Below, piece after piece: positions 54,200 through 64,000 of a stretch of DNA of 64,000 nt (positions are counted from its first letter, which is position 1; every line of letters begins with the position of its first letter). The DNA comes from Chelydra serpentina (Eukaryota > Chordata > Testudines > Chelydridae). The position numbers were made by a program, and so were the translations under genes. The notes under the pieces were generated by a model. The model had not been told where the DNA came from and did no database searches. It worked only from the letters and a program-made list of their open reading frames with translations. The DNA lies in the NCBI GenBank assembly GCA_037349315.1, contig JBAIAC010000260.1, positions 62,001 to 126,000 on the forward strand. Direction: 5' to 3'.

Positions 54200-54649
54200 C
54201 CTGGGGCTCCTAGGCAGGGCGGGCCGGGGGGCCTCCATGCACTGCTACCCCCAGGCACTGCCCCACAGCTTCCTATTGGCCACTAGGGGCACTTTGGACG
54301 GGACACAGCCCCACCCCACACAGGGGCTGCAGGGAGGGGCTGGCAGCCACAGCCAGGAAACCGCTCAGCTCCATTGCGCTGCCGGTGGTGAGCGGGGGCC
54401 CCAGGCCATTTCAAATTACCCAGGGGACACGCAGGGCGGGGCACCCAGGGGCAGAAGGTGGGGCCGAGGGAGAGACCCGGCCTCCAACATTACTCCAACA
54501 ACACAGGCCCAGAGAACTCGCCGCCCATACAAGTAGGTCAACCCATCGGGCTGCCTCCTAGGCCAGGCTGCAGCCCAGCTTCAGGGCTCAGAGGAAATGG
54601 AGCTCGCACCCCTACCTACAGGACTCCAGGCACGGCCAGGTTTATGGAT
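54200..54649. other. No gene recognised
   Basis: GC-rich transition between the repeat and module J copy 2. Confidence 0.35.
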
Positions 54650-55115
54650 CAAACGTCCCCGCTGGCGCTCAAGTCACAGCAGCGAGCCGGCAAAAGACAG
54701 GCTCCCACGTCACTGGAGAGAGCAAGACGAAGCCTTGGAACACCCAGGAGTGTTAGGTGGCAGAAGAGCTGCCCCAAGGTCCCACCGAGACTTGAACTCG
54801 GATTGCAGGATTCAAAGCCCTGAGTGCTGCCCTTACACCATGGGACCACTGGAGATAACTTTGGGGTCGTTTGACTTCTGGTGTCGAAGAGCCTGGGCGG
54901 GGCAATTTTTTGCCTCCCTTGCTCAAGATCTCTCTGGCCGGCCCTGCATTTGCTCAACAAGTTGGCACGCAGCAGCTTCCTGTAGACCCAGAAGCCTTTC
55001 TTCCTCCAGACTGAGAGGCCAGTGGGCATGTGAGGAAGTTGCCCTGTGAGTCACAGGCAGAAAATGGCCCTTCCTAGGAAAGCCCAAGTCCTTAAAAGAA
55101 AAAAAATTAATCAAG
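54650..55115. repeat. Module J, copy 2
   Basis: Direct copy of 44755-45220. Confidence 0.85.
54777..54847 (-). tRNA. tRNA-Gln(TTG)
   Basis: Acceptor GGTCCCA/TGGGACC perfect, loop CTTTGAA (TTG), T arm GAGTTCAAGTCTC paired, D arm canonical for Gln. The TTTT found behind the copy at 44900 is changed to TTCT here, so termination may be inefficient. It decodes CAA. Confidence 0.9.
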
Positions 55116-55159
55116 GTAGGTACTGAAGAACCACCTCTCGAAGGATATGATACCCCCTA

Positions 55160-55220
55160 CCCCTGATCAGGGACTTGAACCCTGGACCCTCAGAGGCTCT
55201 ACCAACTGAGCTAGCCAGGC
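55160..55220 (-). pseudogene. tRNA-Lys-like pseudogene, larger loop deletion
   Basis: Both promoter boxes are kept, but the region from the D arm to the variable loop is GAGCCTCTGAGGG, a deletion of about 13 nt that differs from the 8-nt deletion at 1600 and 45291. Confidence 0.75.
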
Positions 55221-55259
55221 TCACAGGGAGAAAAGGCTCGTTTGGTGCCGAAGAGAAAT

Positions 55260-57175
55260 TAGTCAAGAAAAAGAGGGCAGAAAACCTGCTATTCTCACTC
55301 TCTTAGCAGCCCTAGCCCCAGCCTGTTCCTCCATTTGGTGCCCAGAGGCTTTCTTCTTTTTTTAGTTAAATAGCAGATCCAGGAGAAAACACCGTTCTAC
55401 AAAGAAAAACGAAATCACAGACAGAAATGCCATTTCAAATACAAAGAAGGACAATGCAATCCCCGTCACAGTCTGGTATCCGGGGCTGGATTTTTGTGGG
55501 CCCGACGCCTGGAGCAAGGGAGGGGCCTGGGGGTAAACTGCAAGCGCAGAAGGGCTGGGGAGGGATAAACAGGATCCCAACCCACCCCTGCCCACATAGA
55601 GCGGGTACCTACCTTCTCCCTGGTTCTAGCCCATTCTCTGCGTCTCTCTCTGCACTGAGCTGAGGGTGGGGGTGCACTGAGCACAGGGCTGGGGGTGCAG
55701 GGTCAGGGAGGGAGTTAGGGTGCAGGATCAGGATGGAGGTTGGGGTGCAGGGTCTGTCCAGGAGCCAGGGTGAGAGACGGGGCTCAGGGTTGGGGCAGGG
55801 GGTTGGGGTGTGGAGCGCTTACCTGGGGCAGCTCCCGTTTGGTGTGAGGGGGGCAGGTAGGAATGTGGGGTGTGTGTGCAGGAGCTCCTGTCTGGTGCTC
55901 AGGGTGGGGGTGGGATGTGTGAGGGGGGTACAGGAGTCAGGACTGGGGGCTGGGTGTGTGTTAGGTGTGCAGGGGTCAGGGCAGAGAGCAGGGGGTGGAG
56001 AGATCCCCTTCGGAGCATGGGCCTGGCCCCATGGTAAATCCGGTACTGATGGTATCTGGGCCAATTCTGCATTGAGAGCACCCGCTAACGTCCCTGTTTG
56101 CTTATGAGAAACCTGGAGGAACCGATACTAAAGCCTGAACATGAAACACAACCGCTCCCATTTCCCCAGTAACACCCTTTGCCTGCCCTCAACCAGAGAC
56201 CAGCAGGACGGAATCAAGGCCCATCCCGGACCCACATCCCAGCCCACGCCCGGCTCCCCTCTGCAGCTGACTCACGATGTTTTTCCACCATGGCCAGATG
56301 TTTAATGGCCACATAACCCCGGAGAGCCACTGCTGCGGGGACCTGCCTTTGTCGCTGAAGATGCTCCTCACAGCAGCTCTGCCAAAGGGGATATGATGCT
56401 GTGGCATTGATTAGGCGCAGAGTGTCCAGTCATCCGAAGAGTCGGTGTTTTTCTTTGCGGTTGCCCCACCATTCCCCTCGGGCCTGACCTGCCCTCCAGC
56501 CCAGCCTCCTGCTGACACTTGAAACATAATAGTAGAGTCATAAACGGCTTCAACGCCCACAGTGCCCAACCCTCACATCTCAGTACTGCGATTAAAGGTG
56601 CATGGTGGGAACATGCCCACATTTTGCTATGAGTCACTGGACAGAGCTTTGATTTTCACAGTCTCCAAACACCTTCCCAGCGTCCTGAAATCTAAGCGGG
56701 CATCTGACGGAACCACACACCTGCTCAAGGTACTGCTGATGTTCGAGAAGGGAGACAGAGAGGAAAAAAGCTCAATCCACAGTGACACTAATGAGCATGA
56801 ATAGCCAATGAGCTTTGTATGTAGCTACTTAGTCCATTGTGACCCTTCCTATCATTCTCCCTTTGAAATGATGATGATGATGATGATGTACACTTGACTT
56901 TCTATCCCAGTGTGCCATGGACTTCTACAGGTTGCATTAGCCAATCCAACCGTTCGGCACTTGCAGATGGGTACCTCTGTATTGTGCCTGATTCTTGTAC
57001 AGCTATAAAAGGCTGGTAGATGCAGATACTTTCCCCTCTTCTTAACCAGCAATAATATGAGCCCAGCCCCAGGCTAGGGCTGGGAAGAGAGAGAAAGAGC
57101 AGTAGGTTTTCCCTATTGTTTCCTGCTTCCTTTTTCTTGCATAGCTTCTCCTTCATACCAACTTGCTTGAACCAT
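55260..57175. other. Duplicated and low-complexity DNA, no gene
   Basis: 55300-55440 resembles module B; 55480-55530 looks like a hAT-type fragment; 55670-55985 belongs to the CCCCA family on the other strand; 56868-56888 is an (ATG)7 microsatellite. No domain is recognised in 56000-57175. Confidence 0.4.
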
Positions 57176-57182
57176 TTCATGA

Positions 57183-57255
57183 ACCTGGCTAGCTCAGTGG
57201 GTAAGCATCAGACTTTTAATGCTGAGGGTCCAGGGTTCAAGTCCCTGGTCAGGTG
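57183..57255 (+). tRNA. tRNA-Lys(TTT)-like
   Basis: Acceptor ACCTGGC/GTCAGGT pairs, and the TTTTAAT loop (TTT) and T arm are kept. One base is missing in the D loop and a G is inserted after the loop, so the anticodon stem has four pairs and a longer loop. No TTTT lies within 50 bases. Unlike other Lys loci here it retains the loop. Function uncertain. Confidence 0.7.
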
Positions 57256-58140
57256 ATTAACTACTCACATCATATAAACTCTCTCCCTTGGGAGTCCTCT
57301 TTGATGTTACTTTTTCCCTTCAGGATTTTACCTTTCCTAAGACGGCCTTTTTGTGTGTGGGATTGAAGGGGCAACTTCCTGACCTCCCCTCTGTCCCCGC
57401 AGGCTGGAGGAATAAAGGCCTCTGGGCATATAGCAGGTCCCTCCCAGATGGCTGCGTTCTCACCTGGTGGAGGTGGAAGCTCGGTCTCCTTGCCTCTGTT
57501 GCTGCCTTCCCGTGAAGGTGCTGATCCGGCTGCCCTGTCTGACGCAGGATGGGAGGAATGTTTGGAGCTTTGGCTTCTGATTGCGGGCTCCCTCCTACAG
57601 CAGCGCGAGGTGGGCTCTGTGGGAGCCTCTCCCAGGCAGAAGGTATCTGGGTGTTGCCAGTCCCTGCCAGGCCTGGGTCCAGCCCAGCGCTGAGGCCTGA
57701 AGTCTCAGGAGACCGGGGGAGGAGAGAGCAGAACTGGTGGAGCTGGGGAGTGGAGGCCAGGAGCCGCTCACCCCGCCTTGACAACACTTGTGGGGACTGA
57801 GCTGTCTTTGGGTAGGGGAGTGATGGGACCCCAGAGGATGGGGACAACAGTCTGGGGTCTCATTCACCCAGGCAAGGAAACACCCCTATGGGGGGGGGGG
57901 GCAGATCAGTGACTACGGGACCTGTTGGTGAGCCCCAAATCCAGAATTAACACGGTAGATCCAGACTAACACGGCTACACAGACACAGACTAACACGGCT
58001 CCCCCTCTGATACTTTCAATAAGTCCGTTATCAGTGCCTGGGAGTGTAATTTAAACCATAGGAACAGCCAGACTGGGCTAGACCGAAGGTCCATCTAGTT
58101 CTGTGTCTTTTGTTCTCAACGTAGCCAATATCAGGTGCCC
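57256..58140. other. No gene recognised
   Basis: Short frames only; the stretch after 58020 matches the flank of module H. Confidence 0.35.
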
Positions 58141-58156
58141 CAAAAGGGACATACCC

Positions 58157-58230
58157 AGGCGCCACTGGGAGTTGAACCCAGGATCTTCTGTTTACAAGGC
58201 AGGGGCTTTAACCAGCTAAGCCATAGTGCC
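58157..58230 (-). tRNA. tRNA-Thr(TGT)
   Basis: Acceptor with one mismatch (A4-C69), TGGCTTAG D arm, loop CTTGTAA (TGT) and T arm GGTTCAACTCC. The anticodon stem is imperfect (CCTGC/ACAGA). A TTTT terminator lies at 58142-58145 on this strand. It is the least altered of the four Thr copies. Confidence 0.78.
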
Positions 58231-58309
58231 CAGCTCTGGCTAAGGCAGGGTATCTGCCCACACCTGACTCCCTGCCAATGCCCCCCCCATTGTTCCACTC
58301 ACCAGGAGT

Positions 58310-59230
58310 CGCGCGAGGTAACCCCACACCCCAACCGTGTGCCCCAATCCCCTGCCTGAGACTTGAGCTCCCCCCAAAAGCAGGAGTCCCCTCCTGCACC
58401 CCAAAACCCTCATACCTGGCCCCACACCAGAGCCAGCACTCCCAGCCCAGAGCCCTGACCCCCTTTTGCACCCCTGCCCCAGCCTGGAGCCCCCCCAAAC
58501 TCTGAGCCCCTCCTGTACCCCAAACCCCTCATCCCTGGCCCCACCCTGCAGCCTTCACCCCTACACGCCAACCCCTTGCCCCAGCCTGGAGCCCCTCCCA
58601 CACTTTGAACCCCCCATTCTCTGCCCCACCCTGCAGCCTTTACCCTGCACCCCAACCCCCTGCCCCAGCCTAGAGCCCCCCTCACACCCTGAACCCCTCA
58701 TTCTCTGCCCCACCCTGCAGCCTTCACCCCTGCACCCAAATCCCCTGCCCTAGCCCCGACCCCATCCACTCCCTCCCACTTCCAGCCCCCCTCAAACCCC
58801 CAACCCCCCGTGCTTCTTGTCCCCTGACAGCTCCCTCCTGGGACCCTGCCCCTAACTGCCCCAAGGACCCCACCCCCTATCTAAACCTCCCTGCTCCTTG
58901 TCCACTGACCGCCCCCTCCAGAGACCCCCCCACTGTAACTGCCTCCCTAGGGCCCTACCCCCTACCTGTCCCCTGACTGCCCCGACCCCTCTCCACACCC
59001 CTGCCCCTGACAGCCCCCCCAAACCCTTCACCCATCCAACCCCCCTGCTCCTTGTTCCCTGACCGCCCCCTCCAGAGAAGCCCCCTCCACCCCTAATCAC
59101 CCCCCGGGACCCCTCCAACTATCCAACCCTCCTGTCCCCTGACTGCCCCGGCCCCTAGCCACACCCCCACCCCTGACAGCCCCCCTGGGACTCCCACTCC
59201 CTATCCAGCCCCCCCCCATTCCATGTCCCC
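58310..59230. repeat. CCCCA-rich degenerate repeat
   Basis: Degenerate units as at 28800, with increasing irregularity after 58760. Frames are low complexity. Confidence 0.65.
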
Positions 59231-59433
59231 TGACTGCCCGTCCCCTGACTGCTCCCTCTGTAGGGCTGTTTTAACCCCTCCCGGGCAGGAGCAGGTAACC
59301 ACCCCGCTACACCCACCCATGTCCCTTTTCCCATCTCTCTCTGCTCCCCACCTCCTGGCAGCTCTGTCTAGTGGCTGCTCCCGCCCACACATTCAAAGTG
59401 GCAGAGGAAGTTCCCCCTCCTGGGGTGGGAAGG

Positions 59434-59592
59434 TTGCCTAGTGGTTAGGGCACAGGGTTCAGGTGTTCTGGGTTTGAGTCTCTGCTCTGCCACAGACTCC
59501 CTGCTTAGCCTTGGGAAAGTCACTTCACCTCTGTGTGCCCTAGATCCCACCTGCCAAATGGGGCCAATACGGACCCTGCCTCCTAGGCTAAA
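59434..59592 (+). mobile_element. MIR-like CORE-SINE
   Basis: CCTAGTGGTTAGGGCACAGG, TGGGTTTGAGTCTCTGC, the CORE with CTTGGGAAAGTCACTTCACC and TCTGTGTGCCCTAG are close to MIR in order and content. It has no intact Pol III leader. Confidence 0.8.
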
Positions 59593-60412
59593 TCCATTCA
59601 TGGCTGTGCGGTGGTGGGGGAAATGGAGATACCAGCTCCACACAGAGTGGGGTCAGGGCTTCAGCCCTGCAGCTTCTGCCACTAGGGTGGGTGGGGCTCC
59701 CGAGCCGGGGACTTCAGCCCCACATCTTCTGCCAGGGTCCGGGGCGTCTCCTCTCTGCCCCAGTGTGGCTCCTCTTCCCCCTCTCCCTCCCCACCCCCCA
59801 GTGCAGCTCCTGCCGGGGTCAGGCTTCTCCTCCCACCCCTCCCCCCTAATCCCCCACTGCACCCAGCCCTAGCCTAGCTGGGCTCCCTTGGGTCACCGGC
59901 TGCCTGCTGTGGCCGGAGCGGAGCCTGGCTGGCCGGGAGCAGCCATACTCGCGGACGCCATGGCCATCAGCCCAAGAGGTGCGGGGCGGCCCTAGGTGAG
60001 CAGGGGCCGGCTGTGCTCCCGCCCGCACCTCACCCTAAGGGTGTTTTCGTGTGTGTGTGAGACTCACTCGGCCCCTGCCGGAGCAGGGAGGCAGGACGCA
60101 GCTGATCTGAGCCTGCCCGGCAAACAGCTGATCGCGGCTGCGTGCAGGATGCCCCTAGGAGACAGCCCCCAGGGGAGGGGGGAGGAGCAGCCTTCTGAGC
60201 CGCAGATCACTAGGGTGTGCCCGGGCACACCCGCACACCCCGTGCGCACGGCTCTGTCGCCAAGAAACCGAGGGCAGGAGACAGCAGCTTTCTCCGGCAC
60301 GCTTCTCAGCTCATTTCCCCACCCGCTGCCCTGCAGGGGTTGGGGTGATCCCAGTGGCCAAACGGGGAGAACCTCTCTGGGCAGCTAAGGGAGCTGGGAA
60401 AAGTAAAACTTC

Positions 60413-60485
60413 AACTTTCTGCCTGGTTTAAAGCCAGGGCCCTTTTGCATGTCAGGCAAATGTGATAACCAGACACTAGAGAAAC
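60413..60485 (-). pseudogene. tRNA-Val-like, GAC anticodon
   Basis: Loop CTGACAT (GAC), whereas vertebrate Val uses AAC, CAC or TAC. The acceptor and D arm have substitutions, and the T arm is TTTAAAC-like. The body is close to the copies at 35535 and 50339. Confidence 0.78.
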
Positions 60486-60518
60486 TCTGCACCAGGGATC
60501 TGCCCATCCCCTCAGACA

Positions 60519-60955
60519 GCAACAGTGACACCGGGTGGCCACGTGGGGTAATGCACACAGCGTCTCTCTCAGAGAGCAACAGTGACACCGGGTGGCCACG
60601 TGGGGTAATGCACACAGCGTCTCTCTCAGAGAGCAACAGTGACACCGGGTGCCACGTGGGGTAATGCTCACAGCGTCTCTCTCAGAGAGCAACAGTGACA
60701 CCGGGTGGCCACGTGGGGTAATGCAGCAACAGTGACACCGGGTGGCCACGTGGGGTAATGCACACAGCGTCTCTCTCAGAGAGCAACAGTGACACCGGGT
60801 GGCCACGTGGGGTAATGCACACAGCGTCTCTCTCAGAGAGCAACAGTGACACCGGGTGGCCACGTGGGGTAACGCACACAGCGTCTCTCTGAGAGAGCAA
60901 CAGTGACACCGGGTGGCCACGTGGGGTAATGCACACAGCATCTCTCTCAGGCCTT
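60519..60955 (-). repeat. 57-bp E-box minisatellite, about 8 copies
   Basis: Eight complement units with CACGTGGGGTAATG; one (near 60715) has lost about 22 bases. Every unit keeps CACGTG. A Harbinger-like element begins inside the last unit. Confidence 0.95.
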
Positions 60956-62235
60956 GGCTACACTCACGAGTTACAGCGCAATAAATCTGCCTGCAGCGCT
61001 GCAACTCACTAATCGGCTACACTCGCAAGGCACGTGCAGCGCTGCATCTCCTCAGGTACAGCGCTGCAGGTACTCCACCTCTCCGAGAAGAATAACGTTT
61101 GCTGCGCTGCTGCTGGTGCGCTGCGGCTACAGTGTGGTCACCCAATGCGCTGTTATTGGCCTCCAGAAGTATTCGGAAGTTTCCCACAACGCCTGTTCTA
61201 GCCACCCTGGTCATCAATTAGCACTCTACTGCCCTGGCCTCAGGTGACCAACCGCCAGTCCCACCCTTTAAATTCCCTTGGAATTTTAAATATCCCCTTC
61301 CTGTTTGCTCAGCCAGGCGTGGAGTGCTCTCAGCGCATCTTTCCAGGTAACCATGCCTCCACGTGCGAGACGAGCCCCAGTATGGAGCAATGGCGAGCTG
61401 CTGGACCTCATCGCTGTTTGGGGGGAGGAAGCTGTCCAGTCCCAGCTGCGATCCAGCCGGAGGAATTTTGATACTTTCGGCCAGATATCAAGGGCCATGA
61501 TTGAAAGGGGCCATGACCGGGACGCAATGCAATGCAGGATAAAAGTAAAGGAGCTGCGGAGTGCATACCGCAAAGCCCGCGAGGCAAACAAGCACTCGGG
61601 TGCTCCCCCCCAAACCTGCCGATTCTACAAAGAGCTGGATGCAATACTTGGGGTTGACCCCAGTACTCTTCCGAGCACCACCGTGGACACAGGAGAGGAG
61701 GAGGAGGAGGAGGGAGAGGTGGAGGAGGAGGGAGAGAAGGAGGAGGAGGAGGGGGTTGAAGAAAACAGAAGCGAGGGTGCTGTGGCTGGGGGAGACACCC
61801 CTGACTCCCTGGGTGCATGCAGCCAGGAACTCTTCTCGAGCCAGGAGGAAGAGAGCCAGTCGCAGCAGCCGGTACGTGCTGAGAGAGACAGAGAAGAACA
61901 GGTTCGCGGTAAGCAGCTTTTATTTTCGGGAAGGAGTTTTTTAGGGGTTGGGCTGCATGCATGCCTAGATGCGGAAGAGCACATTGATGTGGTCTATCAC
62001 ATCAGAGAAATCGGCCACTGTAATCTCTTCGAAAGTCTCAGCCAGGACGTGGGCAATGTGCTTGCGCAGGTTCATTGGGAGAGCCGCCGTGGTCCTTGTC
62101 CCAGTCAGGGTAACGTGTCCGCGCCACTGTGCCGTGAGGGGCGGGGGGACCATTGCTGCACACAGGCAAGCTGCATATGGGCCAGGGCGGAAGCTGCATT
62201 GCAGTAGAAGACCCTCCCTTGCTTCCCCTGGACAA
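60951..62235 (+). mobile_element. Harbinger-like DNA transposon, partial
   Basis: The left end GGCCTTGGCTACACTCACGA and several GCAGCGCTGC motifs are followed by a SANT ORF. A convergent frame near 61965-62075 encodes a short conserved-looking C-terminal tail (ITVADFSDVIDHINVLFRI), possibly of the second Harbinger gene. The right terminal repeat is not visible before similarity to the Phe module starts at about 62240. Confidence 0.7.
61353..62207 (+). CDS. SANT/Myb-like DNA-binding ORF of the transposon
   Basis: From the ATG at 61353 (MPPRARR) the frame runs 284 residues. Residues 10-85 fit a trihelix Myb/SANT domain: W11, W23, and an RIKVKELRSAYRKAREANK third-helix region. Residues 110-135 are a Glu-rich tract encoded by GAG triplets. 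A GTAAGC donor at 61909 suggests the last part is intronic and that the true protein ends or splices there. In Harbinger elements a SANT protein partners the nuclease to import it and bind the ends; here the nuclease is incomplete. An upstream in-frame ATG at 61305 is less likely. Confidence 0.7.
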   Translation: MPPRARRAPVWSNGELLDLIAVWGEEAVQSQLRSSRRNFDTFGQISRAMIERGHDRDAMQCRIKVKELRSAYRKAREANKHSGAPPQTCRFYKELDAILGVDPSTLPSTTVDTGEEEEEEGEVEEEGEKEEEEGVEENRSEGAVAGGDTPDSLGACSQELFSSQEEESQSQQPVRAERDREEQVRGKQLLFSGRSFLGVGLHACLDAEEHIDVVYHIREIGHCNLFESLSQDVGNVLAQVHWESRRGPCPSQGNVSAPLCREGRGDHCCTQASCIWARAEAALQ

Positions 62236-62376
62236 GGAATAAAGCTCACATGGGCCCACTGGGTACACCAGTCCATGCTGCTTTTCCCTGCCGGGGAGTG
62301 TGAAATAAGGGACTCGTGGCAGGTAAAGCCACTGCTGCCCTTCCAGAAAACAGCCCAGCCCTGCACCCAAAGGGCA

Positions 62377-62449
62377 GGCTAAAGCCTGGGGTTGAATTAA
62401 AGATCTCTAGATCTTCAGTCTAATGCTCTCCTGACTGAGCTACTTCAGC
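62377..62449 (-). pseudogene. tRNA-Phe(GAA) pseudogene
   Basis: Anticodon loop CTGAAGA and D arm TAGCTCAG are kept. The T arm (TTTAATTCAACCC) is mispaired. Duplicate of the Phe module at 35957. Confidence 0.8.
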
Positions 62450-63014
62450 ACCGACGGGGGAACTTTCTGGCCTGCAGCTTCTCTGTCTGGGATGTTTCTG
62501 TCAGTCCTGGCACACAAGAAGGACGTCATTGCGAGAGGCCCATGAGGGGAAGATGAATTCTTGCTGGCCTCACTCAGCCCTGTGAAGTGTTACCCTGGAC
62601 TCAGCTCTCCATTGTTCTGTCTGCTTTGGGGCAGGGACCATAACACGTCCTGCTGCATTCGTTATTTCAAAGGGTGGTTTAGGATTTTCAGTCTCAGACA
62701 CGGTGCACAAAGCAGGACTCCACCCTCGGCGTAAACTAAATGAGCCGCCCACAGATTCTGGCAGCCACAAGGAGCCATTTGGTGTGAGAGTCAGACCTGC
62801 CCCTGTCCCAGAGGGAGGGGTCGTCTGGGAGGGGACTGGAACACGGACCTTTCGGCTCTTAACACCCAAACTTTCAGTAACTCTATTATCAGTGCCTGGG
62901 AGTGTAATTTAAACCACAAAAACAGCCACACTGGGCTAGACCAAAGGTCCATCTAGCTCTGTATCTTCTCTTCTGACAGTAGCCAATACCAGGTGCCCCA
63001 AAAGCCACTTAACA

Positions 63015-63088
63015 AGGCACCACTGCGAGTTGAACCCAGGATCTCATGATTACAAGGCCGGTGCTTTAACCAGCTATGCCATGGTGCC
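63015..63088 (-). pseudogene. tRNA-Thr(TGT) pseudogene
   Basis: Acceptor GGCACCA/TGGTGCC perfect and TTTT terminator at 63000-63003, but the anticodon stem (CCGGC/TCATG) is broken and the D arm reads TGGCATAG. Module H copy 2. Confidence 0.78.
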
Positions 63089-63232
63089 TGCCTGTGACTA
63101 ATGGATGGTGTCTTCTCACACCTGACTCCCTGCCAGCCCCCACCTGGGCCTTTGCTTGTATTTGGAGTCTGCAAAGCAGAGGAGCAGGGGAAGGTTTCCT
63201 GGCAAGCTGTGTGTGTGTGAATCCTTGGCCAG

Positions 63233-63440
63233 GTCTGCACTACAACGTTATTTCAGCATCATTATATTGCTCAGGCCTGTGAAAAACACACGACGTTCCC
63301 TCGGTCGCCAGCTTTTGGCTGGTGCACACACGGCAATGCCACGTCTGGCAACAAATCTGCCCTCTCTTGGCGACAAAATAAACCCACCTCGACGAGAGGC
63401 CTGGAGCTTTTTGCAGCAAACTGAGAGTGACAAAGTGTCA
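63233..63440. mobile_element. MITE-like repeat (copy at 32863-33062)
   Basis: Direct match, same edges as 32863. Confidence 0.5.
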
Positions 63441-64000
63441 GTGTAGACGCTGCTGGTCATTATATCACCAGAACTGGCCTCCGCCAGTATCCCACAATGC
63501 CCGCCGGGAACTCCCTGCCCTGCGTTCCTGCTCCAGAGGCTGGGCCCCTCCCCTCTCATCGCTCCGGGAAGTTCTGACGGCTGAGCCTGCTGCTCTGCTC
63601 CGGCAGCAAGGAGCAAATCACTGCCGGGGGACGCTGCTCCCCCGCACGGCGACCACGGAGCTGGGGGGCGGAAGCTCCTTACAGTGGGGGGGCCACCGGC
63701 ATCCGAACTGTGCTGCCCCCATGACGCCCCTTTCCCCCAAGTACCTGCGCTCACACCTCCCCTTCTCCCTGAGACCCCAACCCTACACCGCCCCTTCTCC
63801 CTGAGGCCCCAACCCTACACCGCCCCGTCTCCCTGAGGCTCCATCCCACCCTGTTCCCCCAAGGCCACAAACACAGAATGCCTCTTCTCGTCAGGCCTCC
63901 GTCCTGTTCCCCCCTCCACTGTTCGTCCTTACGGCTGGTAACCCCCCTGTTCCGGCCCCTGACACAGAGCCAGGCAGGCAGCAGAGTGTGTGTGTGTGTG
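63441..64000. other. GC-rich tail ending in (TG)n
   Basis: No gene is recognised. 63900-64000 resembles 20700-20800, ending in a TG repeat that continues past the window. Confidence 0.4.

Noticed and set aside
53457..54536. A 359-residue frame and a 333-residue antisense frame
   Set aside because: Both arise from the 171-bp tandem repeat, with 57-residue periodicity and low complexity.
59942..60000. Possible first coding exon (ATGGCCATCAGCCC with GTGAGC donor)
   Set aside because: The frame stops at TAG right at the donor; CpG-rich but no support for translation.

Overview
The window looks like a repeat-rich, GC-skewed stretch of a vertebrate, most likely turtle, nuclear genome. Three things point there: near-identical CR1 LINEs with the terminal attctatg repeat, tRNA-headed SINEs whose tails match the CR1 3' end, and many nuclear-type split-promoter tRNA loci. 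The species call is an inference from repeat families. I recognise no ordinary host protein-coding gene. The only proteins I can support are CR1 ORF1 and ORF2 and a SANT/Myb-like ORF of a Harbinger-type DNA transposon. Most other long open frames are by-products of minisatellites whose unit length is a multiple of three, or of GC-rich low-complexity DNA.

The host content is a dense cluster of about 38 tRNA genes and tRNA pseudogenes on both strands: Lys, Arg, Ile(TAT, split), Gly, elongator Met, Ser (TGA, CGA and an aberrant CAA), initiator Met, Val, Cys, Asn, Thr, Phe, Glu and Gln. About a dozen look intact (Gly-TCC 16995, Arg-TCG 23184, iMet 25250, Val-CAC 25715, Cys 26974, Ser-TGA 29464, Asn 31736, Val-AAC 35535, Phe 35957, Ser-CGA 38555, Ile-TAT 48920, Gln-TTG 54777). 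The isoacceptor mix resembles the tRNA cluster beside the mammalian extended MHC class I region; synteny is a hypothesis only.

The cluster has grown by repeated segmental duplication of small modules, direct and inverted, each carrying a tRNA plus flanks. Examples are 1537-2340 with 45227-46024, 3289-4900 with 22627-24245, 7363-8850 with 16421-17080 plus 19130-19290, 20990-22210 with 38170-39550, 25000-25640 with 50483-51390 (inverted), 44755-45220 with 54650-55115, and 27840-28590 with 62455-63240. Later insertions can be dated by empty sites: a Ty3-like LTR (7573-8258), a solo ERV LTR inside a CR1 (10931-11475), a SINE (30164-30339) and a truncated CR1 (17085-19127).

Four arrays of a 57-bp minisatellite (near 0.7, 41.7, 46.4 and 60.5 kb), each unit with a perfect CACGTG E-box, and three arrays of a 46-bp minisatellite (4.9, 24.2 and 51.4 kb) punctuate the cluster. 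Several tRNA-like loci keep the A and B promoter boxes but have lost the anticodon arm, or carry an anticodon belonging to another amino acid. Those are the most unusual signals here.
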